A stretch of DNA of 64,000 bases, from NCBI RefSeq assembly GCF_005671395.1, contig NZ_CP040428.1:1984001-2048000 (forward strand), in the 5' to 3' direction. The notes beneath the pieces are model-generated. The model saw only the letters and a list, made by a program, of their open reading frames with translations. It made no database searches and was not told where the DNA came from. Source of the stretch: Jejubacter calystegiae. Its GTDB lineage: Bacteria; Pseudomonadota; Gammaproteobacteria; Enterobacterales; Enterobacteriaceae. Shown piece by piece: positions 33,462 through 44,449 of the stretch (position 1 is the stretch's first letter; each line of letters starts with the position of its first letter). The translations under genes and the position numbers were made by a program.

Positions 33462-36368
33462 TTACTGGTGCGTGACCACGATAGGACGCAGCGCATCCAG
33501 ACGCCAGCTGGCCTGATCCAGCGCCTCCAGCACCTGCTGACGGTTGTACTCAATGGCTTCCAGCTCGTCATCGCGGATGTTGGGGTTTACCGCCTTCAGC
33601 GCTTCCAGGCGCGCATATTCGGCGCTGAGCTTTTCGTCGGCTTCGGCGCGCGCGGCGTCGATAAGCTGGCGGGCGGCTTCGTTCATCTGCGGCTCAGCCA
33701 GCTGCAGGATAGCGTGAGCGTCCTGCTGCATGGCGTTGACCAGTTTGCTACCGGTATGACGATTCACGGCGCTCAGCTGGCGGTTAAAGCTTTCGAACTC
33801 CACCTGGCCGGCAAGGTTGGCACCGTTTTTATCCAGCAGCATACGTACCGGCGTCGCTGGCAGGAAGCGATGCAGCTGCAGCTGTTTCGGGGCCTGAGCC
33901 TCGACCACGTAGACCAGTTCCAGCAGCAGTGTACCGACCGGCAGCGCTTTGTTTTTCAGCAGTGAAATGGCGTTGCTGCCGGTGTCGCCGGAAAGAATCA
34001 GATCCAGGCCGTTGCGGATAATCGGATGCTCCCAGGTAACGAACTGAGCATCTTCGCGGGACAGCGCCACATCGCGATCGAAGGTGATCGTGCAGCCATC
34101 CTCCGGCAGACCCGGGAAGTCTGGCACCAGCATGTGATCGGAAGGGGTCAGCACGATCATATTGTCGCCGCGATCGTCCTGGTTGATGCCGATGATATCG
34201 AACAGGTTCATGGCGAAGTTGACCAACTGGATATCGTTATCCTGGGCGGCGATCTCTTCCGCCAGTTGCTGGGCCTGCTCGCCACCGTTGGAGTGCAGCT
34301 CCAGCAGGCGGTCGCGTCCCTGTTCCAGTTGAGTCTTGAGCGCTTCATGTTGCTCGCGACACTGGGCGATAAGCGGGTCGAAGCCGTCCATATTGTCCGG
34401 ATTCGCCAGGTAGCCGATAAGCTGCGGATAGACGCTATCGTAGATAGCGCGACCGGTGGGGCAGGTGTGCTCGAAGGCGTCCAGCCCTTCGTGATACCAG
34501 CGAACCAGCACCGACTGGGCGGTTTTTTCCAGATACGGAATATGGATCTGAATATCGTGGGCCTGACCGATGCGGTCCAGGCGGCCGATGCGCTGCTCCA
34601 GCAGATCCGGGTTAAAGGGGAGATCGAACATCACCAGGTGGCTGGCGAACTGGAAGTTGCGGCCTTCGGAACCTATCTCAGAGCACAGCAGCACCTGAGC
34701 GCCGGTATCTTCTTCAGCGAACCAGGCGGCGGCACGGTCACGCTCGATAATCGACATCCCTTCATGGAATACCGCAGCGCGGATGCCTTCGCGTTCACGC
34801 AGTACTTGCTCAAGCTGAAGCGCGGTGTCGGCGCGGGAGCAGATCACCAACACCTTCTGTGAGCGGTGACTGGTCAGCCAGCCCATCAGCCATTCCACCC
34901 GCGGGTCGAAATTCCACCAGGTACCGCTGTCGCCTTCGAAGGTCTGGTAGATTTGTTCGGGATAGAGCATATCCCGTGCCCGCTCTTCCTGCGACTGGCG
35001 CGAACTCATAATGCCGGAGACTTTAATGGCGGTCTGGTATTGCGTTGGCAGCGGCAGGCGTATGGTGTGCAGCTCTCGCTGGGGAAAGCCTTTCACGCCG
35101 CCGCGGGTGTTACGGAACAGCACCCGGCTGGTGCCGTGCCTGTCCATCAGCATGTTAATCAGTTCGCGGCGTGCTGCGTCACTGCCATCATGCTCGCTGT
35201 TGGCAGTCTGCAGCAGAGGTTCGACATCCTGCTCGCCCAACAGGTCGCTGATGGCGTTCAGCGATTCGTCGCTCAGCCGTTCGCCTTTTAGCAACAGGGC
35301 TACAGCGTCCGCCACCGGGCGGAAGTGCTGCTGCTCTTCCACAAAGAGGTCGAAATCGTGGAAGCGATCGGGATCCAGCAGGCGCAAGCGGGCAAAGTGG
35401 CTCTCCATCCCCAACTGTTCTGGGGTGGCGGTCAGTAGCAGTACGCCGGGGGTCTGGCTGGCGATTTGCTCAATGGCCTGGTATTCACGGCTGGGTGCAT
35501 CGGTGCTCCAGACCAGGTGATGAGCCTCATCGACTACCAGCAGATCCCACATAGCTTCGCTCAACTGCTCCAGACGCTGCTTATTGCGGCGCACGAAGTC
35601 GAGGGAGCAAATCACCAGTTGCTCGGTTTCGAAGGGGTTGTCGGATTCGTGCTGGGCTTCGGTGTAGCGATCGTCATCGAACAGGGCGAAACGCAGGTTA
35701 AAGCGGCGCAGCATCTCTACCAGCCACTGGTGCTGGAGTGTTTCCGGCACCACAATCAGCACCCGGCTGGCGGCGCCGGATAGTAACTGCTGGTGAATGA
35801 TCATCCCGGCTTCGATGGTTTTACCCAGGCCAACTTCATCCGCCAGCAGTACGCGCGGGGCGTGACGGGTACCCACATCGCGGGCGATGTGTAACTGATG
35901 GGGAATCAGGTTAGTGCGCATACCGCGCAGGCCGCTCCAGGACTGGCGATACTGTTGACTCTGATACTGACGGGCACGATAGCGCAGCGCAAACCGATCC
36001 ATGCGGTCGAGCTGACCGGCGAACAGCCGATCCTGTGGTTTGCTGAACACCAGTTTGCTGTCGAGCATCACTTCGCGCAGCGTAACGTCGGTTTCGCCGG
36101 TGTCGAGCCGGGTTCCCGTATAGCTTAGCAGTCCCTTTTCTTCGCTGACGCTATCTACCTTTAACTGCCAGCCCTCATGGCTGGTGATGGTATCGCCCGG
36201 GTTAAACATGACGCGGGTGACGGGGGAGTCGTTTCTGGCATAGAGGCGGTTTTCGCCGGTGGCGGGAAAGAGCAGGGTCACCGTACGCGCATCAAGCGCA
36301 ACCACGGTACCCAGTCCCAGTTCACTTTCCGTATCGCTAATCCAGCGTTGACCAGGGGTAAAAGGCAT
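33462..36368 (-). CDS. rapA: RNA polymerase-associated Swi2/Snf2 ATPase RapA
   Basis: Recycles RNA polymerase after transcription by using ATP to release stalled complexes. It is 968 residues, exactly as in E. coli. The N terminus has tandem Tudor-like domains. The helicase core has Walker A DEVGLGKT at 177-184, DEAHH near residue 280, and later motifs including [14 protein letters not shown] and [11 protein letters not shown]. It lies 214 bp downstream of polB and directly upstream of rluA. The polB-rapA gap (36369-36582) should hold its promoter. Confidence 0.98.
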   Translation of the reverse strand: MPFTPGQRWISDTESELGLGTVVALDARTVTLLFPATGENRLYARNDSPVTRVMFNPGDTITSHEGWQLKVDSVSEEKGLLSYTGTRLDTGETDVTLREVMLDSKLVFSKPQDRLFAGQLDRMDRFALRYRARQYQSQQYRQSWSGLRGMRTNLIPHQLHIARDVGTRHAPRVLLADEVGLGKTIEAGMIIHQQLLSGAASRVLIVVPETLQHQWLVEMLRRFNLRFALFDDDRYTEAQHESDNPFETEQLVICSLDFVRRNKQRLEQLSEAMWDLLVVDEAHHLVWSTDAPSREYQAIEQIASQTPGVLLLTATPEQLGMESHFARLRLLDPDRFHDFDLFVEEQQHFRPVADAVALLLKGERLSDESLNAISDLLGEQDVEPLLQTANSEHDGSDAARRELINMLMDRHGTSRVLFRNTRGGVKGFPQRELHTIRLPLPTQYQTAIKVSGIMSSRQSQEERARDMLYPEQIYQTFEGDSGTWWNFDPRVEWLMGWLTSHRSQKVLVICSRADTALQLEQVLREREGIRAAVFHEGMSIIERDRAAAWFAEEDTGAQVLLCSEIGSEGRNFQFASHLVMFDLPFNPDLLEQRIGRLDRIGQAHDIQIHIPYLEKTAQSVLVRWYHEGLDAFEHTCPTGRAIYDSVYPQLIGYLANPDNMDGFDPLIAQCREQHEALKTQLEQGRDRLLELHSNGGEQAQQLAEEIAAQDNDIQLVNFAMNLFDIIGINQDDRGDNMIVLTPSDHMLVPDFPGLPEDGCTITFDRDVALSREDAQFVTWEHPIIRNGLDLILSGDTGSNAISLLKNKALPVGTLLLELVYVVEAQAPKQLQLHRFLPATPVRMLLDKNGANLAGQVEFESFNRQLSAVNRHTGSKLVNAMQQDAHAILQLAEPQMNEAARQLIDAARAEADEKLSAEYARLEALKAVNPNIRDDELEAIEYNRQQVLEALDQASWRLDALRPIVVTHQ

Positions 36369-36582
36369 ATTTGTTTAACTCTGTTTCTCTGTATTTTCAG
36401 GCAAAATGCCCCCGGGAATTCGGGCAACAGATGTCGGGACCAGTGCGTTGCACCCTTTGGCTCTGCTGCGCGAATTCTATAGGGGAATATGACCTCCCGC
36501 GCATCGTCGCCGGAGGCCGGAATCAGATTCAGTCAAAATGGAAGGGCGCTATGGTACTGGATGGCAGGCCGTTCGTCACCTG

Positions 36583-38943
36583 TCAAAAAAGCCCCAGTTG
36601 CCCTGTAGCCAGTGTAGCAAAATCTTCGCCAATGAAGGGCAGTATCCCTTCGGCCACGGGCTGAAGCTGGCGCTCCAGGTAGTGCTGGTAATCTGGCGGC
36701 GAACGCAGATACTCCAGCGGTTCGGGCCCCTGAGTGGTCCAGACATACTTGATGGCGCCGCGATTCTGATAGCGGGCGGGGCGCTCCAGCCGGGCGTTCT
36801 CTTCGTCCGCCAGTCGGGCGGCGCGTACGTGGGGCGGGATGTTGCGCTGATATTCACCCAGCGGGCGCCGTAACTGTTTACGATAGACCAACTGATCGTC
36901 CAGTTCACCAGCCATCAGGCTGGCGATAGTGGCGCGGACGTATTCCTGCCAGGGCTGGTTATGGAAGATGCGCGAATAGAGTTCGCGCTGGAAAGTTTGA
37001 GCCAGCGGCGTCCAGTCGGTGCGTATGGCCTCCAGTCCTTTAAAGACCAGATGTTGATCTTCCCCGCTGCCGGTCAGCCCGGCATAGCGTTTCTTGCTGC
37101 CTGCATCAGTGCCGCGAATGGTGGGCATCAGAAAGCGGGTGAAGTGGGTTTCAAACTCCAGCTCCAGCGCGCTCTCAAGCCGCTGGTTTTCCCCCAGTTG
37201 CTGGCGCCACCACTGGTTAACACCATCGGCCAGGCGCTGCCCGATGGCCCGGGCTTCGTCATCGCTGTACGCCCGCTTTAGCCAGACAAAGGTGGAGTCG
37301 GTATCGCCGTAGATCACATCAAAGCCCTGTGCTTCGATCCACTCCCGGGTCAGGCGCATGATCTCATGGCCGCGCATGGTGATCGAAGAGGCAAGACGGG
37401 GATCAAAGAAGCGGCAGGCGCTGGTGCCCAGCACGCCGTAGAAGGCATTCATAATGATCTTCAGCGCCTGAGAGAGCGGGCGGTTGCCCTGGCGTTTGGC
37501 CGCTTCGCGTCCTTGCCAGATTTGAGTCACGATCGCGGGCAGGCAGTGCTGGCTGCGGGAAAACCAGGCCCCCAGGAAACCTTCCACGCTGTGTTCGGGT
37601 TCCGGATGCGCCATCCCTTCCACCAGTCCCACCGGATCGATCAGAAAGGTGTGGATGATCGAGGGGTAGAGGCTTTTGTAATCCAGTACCAGTACCGAAT
37701 CATAGAGCCCCGGGCGCGAGTCCATCACATAGCCGCCGGGACTGGCCTGGGGCGGTACCTCGCCGAGATTAGGGGCCACATAACCGATGCGGTGCATACG
37801 GGGGAAATAGAGATGGCAGAAGGCGGCCACCGATCCGCCGTGGCGATCGGCCGGCAGGCCGTTTACGGTGGCGCGCTCCAGCAGAAACGGCATCAGTTCC
37901 GTTTTATGGAAGATGCGGGTCACCAGCTCGCAATCTTTCAGGTTGTAGGTGGCGAGGGCCGGTTTGTCCTCATTGAAGCGGCGTTCTATTTCGCCCATTC
38001 GATGCCAGGGATCGTCAATGGCTTTGCCTTCCCCCAGCAGCTCACGGGCAACGGTCTCCAGCGAGAACGAGCTGAAGTTCCAGAAGGCGGATTTCAGCGC
38101 TTCGATACCGTCTATAATCAGCCGTCCTTCGGCCTGAGCGAACCAGACGCCGGGTTTAAAGCCGTGCTCGCGCCATTCCAGTGCCGTGCCCGCTCTCCCC
38201 AGTCTCAGGGGAATGCCGTAGCGCTCCGCATGCTTCTGAAGCACTCGCAAATCAAACTGTACCAGGTTCCAGCCGATCAGTACGTCGGGATCCTGGCGTT
38301 CGAACCAGTCGTTAAGCTTTTCCAGCAGACGCGGGCGGCTGGAGACGTATTCCAGTTCGAAATCTACGGCTTGCGGGTCGCCGTTTTCCGGCCCCAGCAT
38401 ATAGACGGTTCGCTGGCCGCACCCCTCCAGGCCGATGCAGTACAGTTCGCCATGGCGGCTGGTTTCGATATCCAGGGAGACCCATTTAAGCGGCGGGCGG
38501 TAGTCAGGCTCCGGGGCCATACGGGCATTGACCAGCGCGTTGCCCTGCCATTCGCCGCTGACCCGGACCGGGGCGTTGATAAAGCGTTCCATCAGATAGC
38601 GCTCGGGTGGGCGAATATCGGCTTCGCAGAGGTGTACGCCGCCTTCGCGCAGCCGTTTTTCCAGGCGCATCATCTGGCGATGCTGACGGGTGTATAGCCC
38701 ACAGACCGGGCGGCGCTGGAAGTCGCGCAAGGTAAGATCCGCCAGTCGCCAGTGGTTTTCACCGGCCAGCAGGCGGCTGGCCAGTTCGCGTTGAGCGTCG
38801 GGGATAAAGCAGACCGACTCCTGGGGAGGGAGCACTACGCGCAGTGGGCCCTTGTCCGTCGCCAACCAGAAGCTGACTTCGGTGCCCCGGGGAGTATCCC
38901 GCCAGTGGCGGGTGAGCAAAAAGCCCTGTCGCGTCTCGGCCAC
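36583..38943 (-). CDS. polB: DNA polymerase II
   Basis: SOS-induced family B DNA polymerase with 3'-5' proofreading, used in translesion synthesis and replication restart. The GTG at 38943 was chosen because AAGGA lies 7 nt upstream and the resulting N terminus ([14 protein letters not shown]) lines up with E. coli, which also uses GTG. This gives 786 residues; an upstream ATG at 38958 has no clear ribosome binding site. Motifs: Exo [10 protein letters not shown], polymerase [32 protein letters not shown], and the PCNA-like clamp-binding tail QLGLF. A LexA box lies upstream. Confidence 0.96.
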   Translation of the reverse strand: MAETRQGFLLTRHWRDTPRGTEVSFWLATDKGPLRVVLPPQESVCFIPDAQRELASRLLAGENHWRLADLTLRDFQRRPVCGLYTRQHRQMMRLEKRLREGGVHLCEADIRPPERYLMERFINAPVRVSGEWQGNALVNARMAPEPDYRPPLKWVSLDIETSRHGELYCIGLEGCGQRTVYMLGPENGDPQAVDFELEYVSSRPRLLEKLNDWFERQDPDVLIGWNLVQFDLRVLQKHAERYGIPLRLGRAGTALEWREHGFKPGVWFAQAEGRLIIDGIEALKSAFWNFSSFSLETVARELLGEGKAIDDPWHRMGEIERRFNEDKPALATYNLKDCELVTRIFHKTELMPFLLERATVNGLPADRHGGSVAAFCHLYFPRMHRIGYVAPNLGEVPPQASPGGYVMDSRPGLYDSVLVLDYKSLYPSIIHTFLIDPVGLVEGMAHPEPEHSVEGFLGAWFSRSQHCLPAIVTQIWQGREAAKRQGNRPLSQALKIIMNAFYGVLGTSACRFFDPRLASSITMRGHEIMRLTREWIEAQGFDVIYGDTDSTFVWLKRAYSDDEARAIGQRLADGVNQWWRQQLGENQRLESALELEFETHFTRFLMPTIRGTDAGSKKRYAGLTGSGEDQHLVFKGLEAIRTDWTPLAQTFQRELYSRIFHNQPWQEYVRATIASLMAGELDDQLVYRKQLRRPLGEYQRNIPPHVRAARLADEENARLERPARYQNRGAIKYVWTTQGPEPLEYLRSPPDYQHYLERQLQPVAEGILPFIGEDFATLATGQLGLF

Positions 38944-38973
38944 GCTTTGTTCCTTCATCAAAGTTCAGGCGTT

Positions 38974-39016
38974 ATTATAGCCTGAATAGCGTGGTTGGGT
39001 CTGTGAATTTATACAG
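38974..39016 (-). promoter_or_regulatory. polB promoter with LexA (SOS) box
   Basis: CTGTGAATTTATACAG (39001-39016) fits the LexA consensus CTG-N10-CAG with AT-rich centre, flanked by T/A as in TACTGT...ACAGTA. A consensus -10 TATAAT on the minus strand (complement of 38974-38979) lies downstream; a well-spaced -35 is not obvious. Together they indicate SOS control of polB, as in E. coli. Confidence 0.8.
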
Positions 39017-39085
39017 TAATTTTTTTGATGCTATGGCGCGTTTTCCGCCAGGTAAGGGATGACAAATGCCACATAAGGAAGAGGG

Positions 39086-39766
39086 ATGATGCGTTATCTG
39101 ATCATGGCCTGCGGCGGCGTTGGCGGTCTGGCGTTTATTTTGCTGTGGGGGCTCACTTTTTTGCGCCCGGATTTTGTGGTGGAAACGTCGCGCTATGTGA
39201 TTAGCACGGCACTGTATGATGAGATCGACAGGCGGGTGGATACACTGCCAGCCTTTCTCGCCAAACGCATTGCCAGTACGGAAGAGCAGCGTGAGCGTTT
39301 AAAGGCGCATTTGCAGGGGGCCGTGGCGGAAAGGCTGGATAATGTGGTGGCGCATCGGAGCGTGCCGGAACCTACAGGTCTGATGGGGGCTGTTCATCGA
39401 AAGATCGCTCATGCGCTACGGCAGAAGTATCGTGAAGTGGTGGGGCAGCTTACCCACGACTTTCGTCTGTTTACCGGGCTAAGCGGCGGGCTATTTCTGG
39501 CTGTCACGCTGACAGCATTCTTGTGCCGGGATCGTATTCGACCGTTGTTGGTGCCGACGGGGCTATTGTTGCTGGCGACGGGGTTCATGTCTTACAGCTA
39601 TATTTTTATGCAGGACTGGCTATATACCATTATTTTTAATGACTATATGGGATGGTATTACCTGGTCTACGTCGGACTGGTTTTCGCTTTGCTGTGTGAT
39701 ATTACCCTGAACCGGGCCTGTGTATTACGCGCATTGATAGACGGCATCACGAGCCTGGGAAATTGA
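39086..39766 (+). CDS. Unrecognised inner-membrane protein, four predicted membrane segments
   Basis: A 226-residue protein that I do not recognise. It has one N-terminal hydrophobic segment (about residues 5-25), then a charged region of about 100 residues rich in Arg, Glu and Leu (about 30-125), which is helix-forming. Three further hydrophobic segments follow (about 126-147, 152-176 and 190-210). The start ATGATG at 39086/39089 is preceded by AAGGAAGAGGG. It diverges from polB, has no neighbour in the same direction, and ends 40 bp before a large nested inverted repeat. E. coli K-12 has no gene between polB and araD. Confidence 0.75.
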   Translation: MMRYLIMACGGVGGLAFILLWGLTFLRPDFVVETSRYVISTALYDEIDRRVDTLPAFLAKRIASTEEQRERLKAHLQGAVAERLDNVVAHRSVPEPTGLMGAVHRKIAHALRQKYREVVGQLTHDFRLFTGLSGGLFLAVTLTAFLCRDRIRPLLVPTGLLLLATGFMSYSYIFMQDWLYTIIFNDYMGWYYLVYVGLVFALLCDITLNRACVLRALIDGITSLGN

Positions 39767-39805
39767 AGCGTTCATCGCTAATGAGTGTGGTTTGTGTCCC
39801 GGCTT

Positions 39806-39944
39806 AAAAAACGCCGGAGCGTTCACGCAGGGCCGGAGGAGCGACAGGGATGTCGCGACAGGGCGAGGCCGCCAGGGATGGCGGCTCTCGCCCGGTCCGA
39901 AAAGCCCGGAGTGATAAGCGAAGGGGCCCCGAAGGGCGTTTTTT
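39806..39944. repeat. Nested inverted-repeat element with GGGA-loop hairpins
   Basis: A 139-bp structure of repeats within repeats. The outer arms are AAAAAACGCC/GGCGTTTTTT (39806-39815 with 39935-39944). Inside is GGGCCGG/CCGGTCC (39830-39836 with 39892-39898, one G-U). Inside that are a GCGACA/TGTCGC hairpin (39841-39856) and GGGCGAG/CTCGCCC (39861-39867 with 39887-39893), which encloses GCCGCCA/TGGCGGC (39868-39885). Both inner hairpins have the loop GGGA. Both strands end in T6, so it could terminate transcription from either side, between the plus-strand membrane protein gene and the minus-strand araBAD. Confidence 0.75.
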
Positions 39945-39947
39945 ACT

Positions 39948-40007
39948 GCCGGAAAGCCCGGGTTGCCAGGGGGGTGGCGACTGAGCCACCCTGGCCCGTT
40001 CACCGGC
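39948..40007. repeat. Second nested hairpin next to the large inverted repeat
   Basis: GCCGG/CCGGC (39948-39952 with 40003-40007) encloses GCCAG/CTGGC (39965-39969 with 39991-39995) and GGTGGC/GCCACC (39973-39978 with 39985-39990). It follows the larger element by 3 bp and has the same repeat-within-repeat design. The remaining 128 bp to araD hold a weak GGGGG/CCCCC hairpin (40113-40130) that may be the araBAD terminator. Confidence 0.6.
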
Positions 40008-40135
40008 TGTAAATCAACAGATAAGCAGTGACTCAAAGTGAACGGAACAGCCCACCGCATCATTATGTTCTGCCGGTTTTTAGCTTCCGCTTTCGAACAA
40101 ACCACCGTTTAAGGGGGAGTCATACCCCCCTGCTA

Positions 40136-40831
40136 TTACTGGCCGTAGTAAGCGTTAGCGCCGTGTTTACGTAGATAGTGCTTATCCAGCAGCGTCTGCT
40201 GCATGGGCGGCAGCTCCGGCGCCAGTTGGCGGCAGAAGATGCCCATATAGGCGACTTCTTCCAGCACTATGGCGTTATGTACCGCATCCTGTGCGTCTTT
40301 CCCCCATGCGAAGGGGCCGTGGGAGTGCACCAGCACACCGGGCATCTGAGCTGCTGAAATGCCCCGCTCGCGGAAGGTTTCCACAATCACCGAACCGGTA
40401 TCCCACTCGTACTCGCCGTTAATTTCGGCGTCGGTCATTTTGCGGGTGCAGGGAATGTCGCCGTAAAAGTAGTCGGCGTGGGTGGTGCCGGTGGCAGGGA
40501 TCGCCTGACCCGCCTGAGCCCAGATGGTGGCGTGGCGAGAGTGGGTGTGTACGATACCGCCGATCTCCGGGAAGCTCTGGTAGAGCAGGCGGTGGGTGGG
40601 GGTATCGGACGAAGGTTTTTTGTCACCTTCGACCACTTCGCCGCTTTCCAGCGAAACCACCACCATATCCTGGGCGCGCATAGCGTCATATTCCACCCCG
40701 GAAGGCTTAATCACCAGTACGCCGCGTTCGCGATCGACGGCGCTGACGTTGCCCCAGGTCAGGGTCACCAGATTGTGGCGTGGTAGTGCAAGGTTCGCTT
40801 CCAGGACCTGACGTTTTAACTCTTCCAGCAT
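40136..40831 (-). CDS. araD: L-ribulose-5-phosphate 4-epimerase
   Basis: Converts L-ribulose 5-phosphate to D-xylulose 5-phosphate, the last step of the arabinose pathway. From the ATG at 40831 (GGAGG 9 nt upstream) it is 231 residues, as in E. coli. The class II aldolase/epimerase fold has zinc-ligand histidines in HTHSRHA and a later histidine in [11 protein letters not shown]. The frame extends 12 codons upstream without family similarity. It is the last gene of araBAD, 52 bp after araA. Confidence 0.98.
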   Translation of the reverse strand: MLEELKRQVLEANLALPRHNLVTLTWGNVSAVDRERGVLVIKPSGVEYDAMRAQDMVVVSLESGEVVEGDKKPSSDTPTHRLLYQSFPEIGGIVHTHSRHATIWAQAGQAIPATGTTHADYFYGDIPCTRKMTDAEINGEYEWDTGSVIVETFRERGISAAQMPGVLVHSHGPFAWGKDAQDAVHNAIVLEEVAYMGIFCRQLAPELPPMQQTLLDKHYLRKHGANAYYGQ

Positions 40832-40883
40832 CGGTCGTTTCCTCCGAAAAAGGGCGGGCCAGCGCACCGGCCCGCATCAGGTC

Positions 40884-42386
40884 TTAGCGCTTAAAGTGGT
40901 AGTAAACTTCGTTCCAACGCAGCGCGTCTTTAAAGGCGGGCAGGCGGGTGTCGTTATCAATCGTGGTCAGTTCGATGTCGTGCATCTCGGTGAACAGGCG
41001 CATATCGTCCAGAGTCAGGGACTGGCTGAATACGGTGTGGTGCGCGCCGCCGCCCAGTACCCAGGCCTCGACGGCGGTGGGCAGATCCGGCTGTGCTTTC
41101 CACAGGGCGTTAGCGACCGGCAGTTTCGGCAGCGCGTGGGGCGCTTCAACCGCATCGACGCAGTTCACCAGCAGTCGGAAACGATCGCCCAGATCGATCA
41201 GGCTGGCGTTGATGGCAGGGCCGGTGGTGGTAGAGAAGATCAGACGCGCCGGATCGTCCTTGCCGCCAATACCTAACGGCTGAACGTCGAGAATCGGTTT
41301 GGTCGGTGTGGCGATAGAGGGGCAAACCTCCAGCATATGGGAGCCGAGCACCATGTCGTTGCCGGACTCGAAGTTATAGGTGTAGTCCTCCATAAAGGAG
41401 GTGCCGCCTGAAAGCCCCGTAGACATCACTTTCATAATGCGAAGCAGGGCGGCAGTTTTCCAGTCGCCTTCACCGGCGAAGCCGTAACCCTGCTGCATCA
41501 GGCGCTGTACCGCCAGACCCGGTAGCTGCTTCAGGCCGTGAAGATCTTCAAAGGTGGTGGTAAAGGCGTGGAAACCGCCCTCTTCCAGGAAGCGTTTCAT
41601 CCCCAGTTCAATACGCGCAGCATCGATCACATTCTGGCGTTTAGCACCGTTAACCTGAGCGGCGGGCGTCAGGGTGTAGCTGCTTTCGTATTCGTCGATC
41701 AGGGCGTTGATATCGCCGGTGCTGATGTCGTTGACCACGGCCACCAGATCGCCCACCGCCCAGGTATTAACCGAAAAGCCGAACTTAATCTGCGCAGCGA
41801 CTTTGTCGCCATCGGTCACCGCCACTTCGCGCATGTTGTCGCCGAAGCGCGCGACTTTAAGGTGACGGGTATCCTGTTTTGATACCGCCTGACGCATCCA
41901 GCCGCCGATACGCTCCTGAGCGCGTTTATCCTGCCAGTGACCGCTGACCACGCTGTGTTGCTGGCGCATACGGGCACCGATAAAACCGAACTCGCGGCCG
42001 CCGTGGGCGGTCTGGTTCAGGTTCATAAAGTCCATATCGATGCTGTCCCAGGGGATCTGCGCATTGAACTGGGTGTGGAACTGCAGCAGCGGTTTGTTCA
42101 GGATGCTCAGGCCGTTAATCCACATTTTGGACGGCGAGAAGGTGTGCAGCCATACCACCAGACCGGCGCAGCGGTCCTGATAGTTGGCGTCGCGGCAGAT
42201 GTCGGTAATTTCATCCGGACGGGTGCCCAGCGGCTTAAGTACCAGTTTGCACGGCAGTTTGGCATCGTGGTTCAGGGCGTTGACTACCTGTTCCGCCTGG
42301 TTGTTGACCTGACGCAGCGTCTCCTCGCCATACAGGTGCTGGCTGCCAATGACGAACCAAATTTCATACTGATCGAAAATAGTCAT
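40884..42386 (-). CDS. araA: L-arabinose isomerase
   Basis: Mn2+-dependent isomerisation of L-arabinose to L-ribulose. It is 500 residues, identical in length to E. coli AraA. Visible landmarks are [42 protein letters not shown] and the histidine in [12 protein letters not shown]; the C-terminal region has [12 protein letters not shown]. It lies 11 bp after araB. Confidence 0.98.
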   Translation of the reverse strand: MTIFDQYEIWFVIGSQHLYGEETLRQVNNQAEQVVNALNHDAKLPCKLVLKPLGTRPDEITDICRDANYQDRCAGLVVWLHTFSPSKMWINGLSILNKPLLQFHTQFNAQIPWDSIDMDFMNLNQTAHGGREFGFIGARMRQQHSVVSGHWQDKRAQERIGGWMRQAVSKQDTRHLKVARFGDNMREVAVTDGDKVAAQIKFGFSVNTWAVGDLVAVVNDISTGDINALIDEYESSYTLTPAAQVNGAKRQNVIDAARIELGMKRFLEEGGFHAFTTTFEDLHGLKQLPGLAVQRLMQQGYGFAGEGDWKTAALLRIMKVMSTGLSGGTSFMEDYTYNFESGNDMVLGSHMLEVCPSIATPTKPILDVQPLGIGGKDDPARLIFSTTTGPAINASLIDLGDRFRLLVNCVDAVEAPHALPKLPVANALWKAQPDLPTAVEAWVLGGGAHHTVFSQSLTLDDMRLFTEMHDIELTTIDNDTRLPAFKDALRWNEVYYHFKR

Positions 42387-42397
42387 GCTCGTGTCCT

Positions 42398-44107
42398 TTA
42401 GTGTGTCAGTGCCGCCTGGCTCGTAGAAGCGCAGGCCTGAGGGGCACCCGAAGGGAGGTAATGTTGTTCAGCACTCTGGCACCACTGCTGATAGCGCTGA
42501 TAGAGCTGTTCAAAGCGTGCGGCGCGTTCCGGTATCGGCTGGAGCGTGCGTTCAATCCGGCTGGCCATAATTTTCTGGGCGGCGGGGATATCGTCGTAAA
42601 CCCCGGAGGCCACCGCGGCGAATATAGCGGCGCCGAGGGCGCAGCACTGATCGGAGGCCACCACTTGCAGCGGGCGGTTCAGCACGTCGCTGCATGCCTG
42701 CATGATGGTTGGGTTCTTACGGGCGATACCGCCCAGCGCCATCACGTGGTTCACCGCAATGCCCTGATCGGTAAAGCACTCCATAATGGCGCGGGCGCCG
42801 AAGGCGGTGGCGGCAATCAGCCCGCCGAACAGCAGTGGGGCGTCGGTCGCCAGATTGAGATCGGTAATCACCCCTTTCAGACGCTGATTGGCGAAGGGGG
42901 TGCGGCGGCCGTTAAACCAGTCGAGCACCACCGGCAGATGTTCCAGCGACGGGGATTCGGCCCAGGCTTCGCTCAGCGCCGGAATGAGTTTTTTCCGGCT
43001 CTCTGTTATCTGTTCACCCAGCTCCGGATGCTGCTGCGCCAGTTGCTCCAGCGGCCAGCTCAGGATGCGTTCAAACCAGGCGTAGATATCGCCGAAGGCG
43101 GATTGCCCGGCTTCCATCCCAATGACGCCCGGGGTAACGCTACCGTCCACCTGACCGCAGATCCCTTTCACGGTGCGATCGCCCACGGCGGTTTTCCCGG
43201 CGGTAAGGATGTCGCAGGTCGAAGTGCCAATGACCTTCACCAGGGTGTGCGTACCGGCACCGGCGCCCACCGCGCCCATATGGCAGTCGAAGGCGCCGCC
43301 GGAAATGACCACCTGTTCAGACAGTCCCAGACGCCCGGCCCACTCGGCGGTCAGATGACCCACAGGTAGATCGGCGGTCCAGGTGTCGCGGAACATGGGA
43401 TAGTCCAGGTTCTGATTGATAATCGGGTCCAGTTCGTCGAAGAAGCTGGCCGGGGGCAGACCGTCCCAGCTTTCGTGCCACAGCGATTTATGGCCGGCGG
43501 CGCAGCGACCGCGGCGAATATTTTCCGGGCGGGTGGTACCGGAAAGCAGCGCCGGCACCCAGTCGCACAGTTCAATCCAGGAGGCGGCGGCGTTGGCGAC
43601 GGCGCTATCCTGGCGGGTCACATGCAGGATCTTGGCCCAGAACCACTCGCTGGAGTAGATACCGCCGATGTAGCGCGAGTAGTCCTCTTTACCCGGCTGA
43701 TGACACAAGCGGGTGATCTCTTCAGCCTCTTCCACGGAGGTATGATCTTTCCACAGCACGAACATGGCGTTCGGGTTATCGGCAAATTCAGGATTCAGCG
43801 CCAGCACGTTACCGCTGGCGTCAATGGGGGCCGGGGTGGAGCCGGTACTGTCCACGCCGATACCAATGACCCGGGCGCGCTGATCGTCATTCAGCGCCGC
43901 CAGCGTACTTTTAATGGCACGCTCCATGGATTCAATGTAATCCCGCGGATGGTGGCGGAACTGGTTGTGGGCGGCATCGCAGTAACGCCCTTCTTTCCAG
44001 CGCGGATACCACTCCACGCCGCTTGCCAGCTCGGCGCCGGTGTCGCAATCCACCGCCAGCGCCCGAACGGAATCACTGCCAAAATCGAGGCCCAGTGCAA
44101 TAGCCAT
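42398..44107 (-). CDS. araB: L-ribulokinase
   Basis: Phosphorylates L-ribulose at C5 with ATP. The 569-residue FGGY-family sugar kinase begins [17 protein letters not shown], with the phosphate-1 motif at 7-14, and has [11 protein letters not shown] and a C-terminal [12 protein letters not shown] nucleotide-binding motif. It is three residues longer than E. coli AraB, at a low-complexity C terminus. It is the first gene of araBAD, diverging from araC across the arabinose control region. Confidence 0.98.
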   Translation of the reverse strand: MAIALGLDFGSDSVRALAVDCDTGAELASGVEWYPRWKEGRYCDAAHNQFRHHPRDYIESMERAIKSTLAALNDDQRARVIGIGVDSTGSTPAPIDASGNVLALNPEFADNPNAMFVLWKDHTSVEEAEEITRLCHQPGKEDYSRYIGGIYSSEWFWAKILHVTRQDSAVANAAASWIELCDWVPALLSGTTRPENIRRGRCAAGHKSLWHESWDGLPPASFFDELDPIINQNLDYPMFRDTWTADLPVGHLTAEWAGRLGLSEQVVISGGAFDCHMGAVGAGAGTHTLVKVIGTSTCDILTAGKTAVGDRTVKGICGQVDGSVTPGVIGMEAGQSAFGDIYAWFERILSWPLEQLAQQHPELGEQITESRKKLIPALSEAWAESPSLEHLPVVLDWFNGRRTPFANQRLKGVITDLNLATDAPLLFGGLIAATAFGARAIMECFTDQGIAVNHVMALGGIARKNPTIMQACSDVLNRPLQVVASDQCCALGAAIFAAVASGVYDDIPAAQKIMASRIERTLQPIPERAARFEQLYQRYQQWCQSAEQHYLPSGAPQACASTSQAALTH

Positions 44108-44449
44108 CTCGTTACTCCATGGGTCAAACAGAACATGGATGAACCATAGAGGGCAGAGGCGATAAGGGGTCAGGCCAATCTGGCTTATCTTATGGATAAA
44201 ATTGCTGTCAGAGAGAAATATGTGACGCCACGCAAATATTCGATGTGGACATTTCTGCCACTCTTATAGACACTCTTGTTGTCCCTTTTGAAAGCGAAGT
44301 ACCCCGATGTTTGTCACATTTTTCCGTCGTGGCGCGGTTTCGCAGTCATTGGTATCCTCAGGATAAGCAACCCGGAACAGGGCCGGATGTGGCGGTGACA
44401 GGATATGGACAAATGGTTTCTTTTATGACCCCGTGGAGGGATGAGCCTG
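44108..44449. promoter_or_regulatory. araBAD/araC divergent control region
   Basis: All main E. coli elements can be placed. araBAD -10 TATGGT and -35 CTGACC lie on the minus strand (complements of 44143-44148 and 44168-44173). AraC half-site I1 is at 44191-44207, matching the E. coli araI1 core on the minus strand, and I2 is near 44170-44186. The CRP site is TGTGACGCCACGCAAA (44221-44236). O1 is at about 44246-44280. A distal O2-like TATGGACAAATGG is at about 44404-44416. This supports the light-switch loop mechanism: arabinose-free AraC bridging I1 and O2. Confidence 0.8.

Noticed and set aside
36371-36582. Small plus-strand genes between rapA and polB
   Set aside because: Short frames without a ribosome binding site or recognisable protein, in a region expected to hold the rapA promoter.
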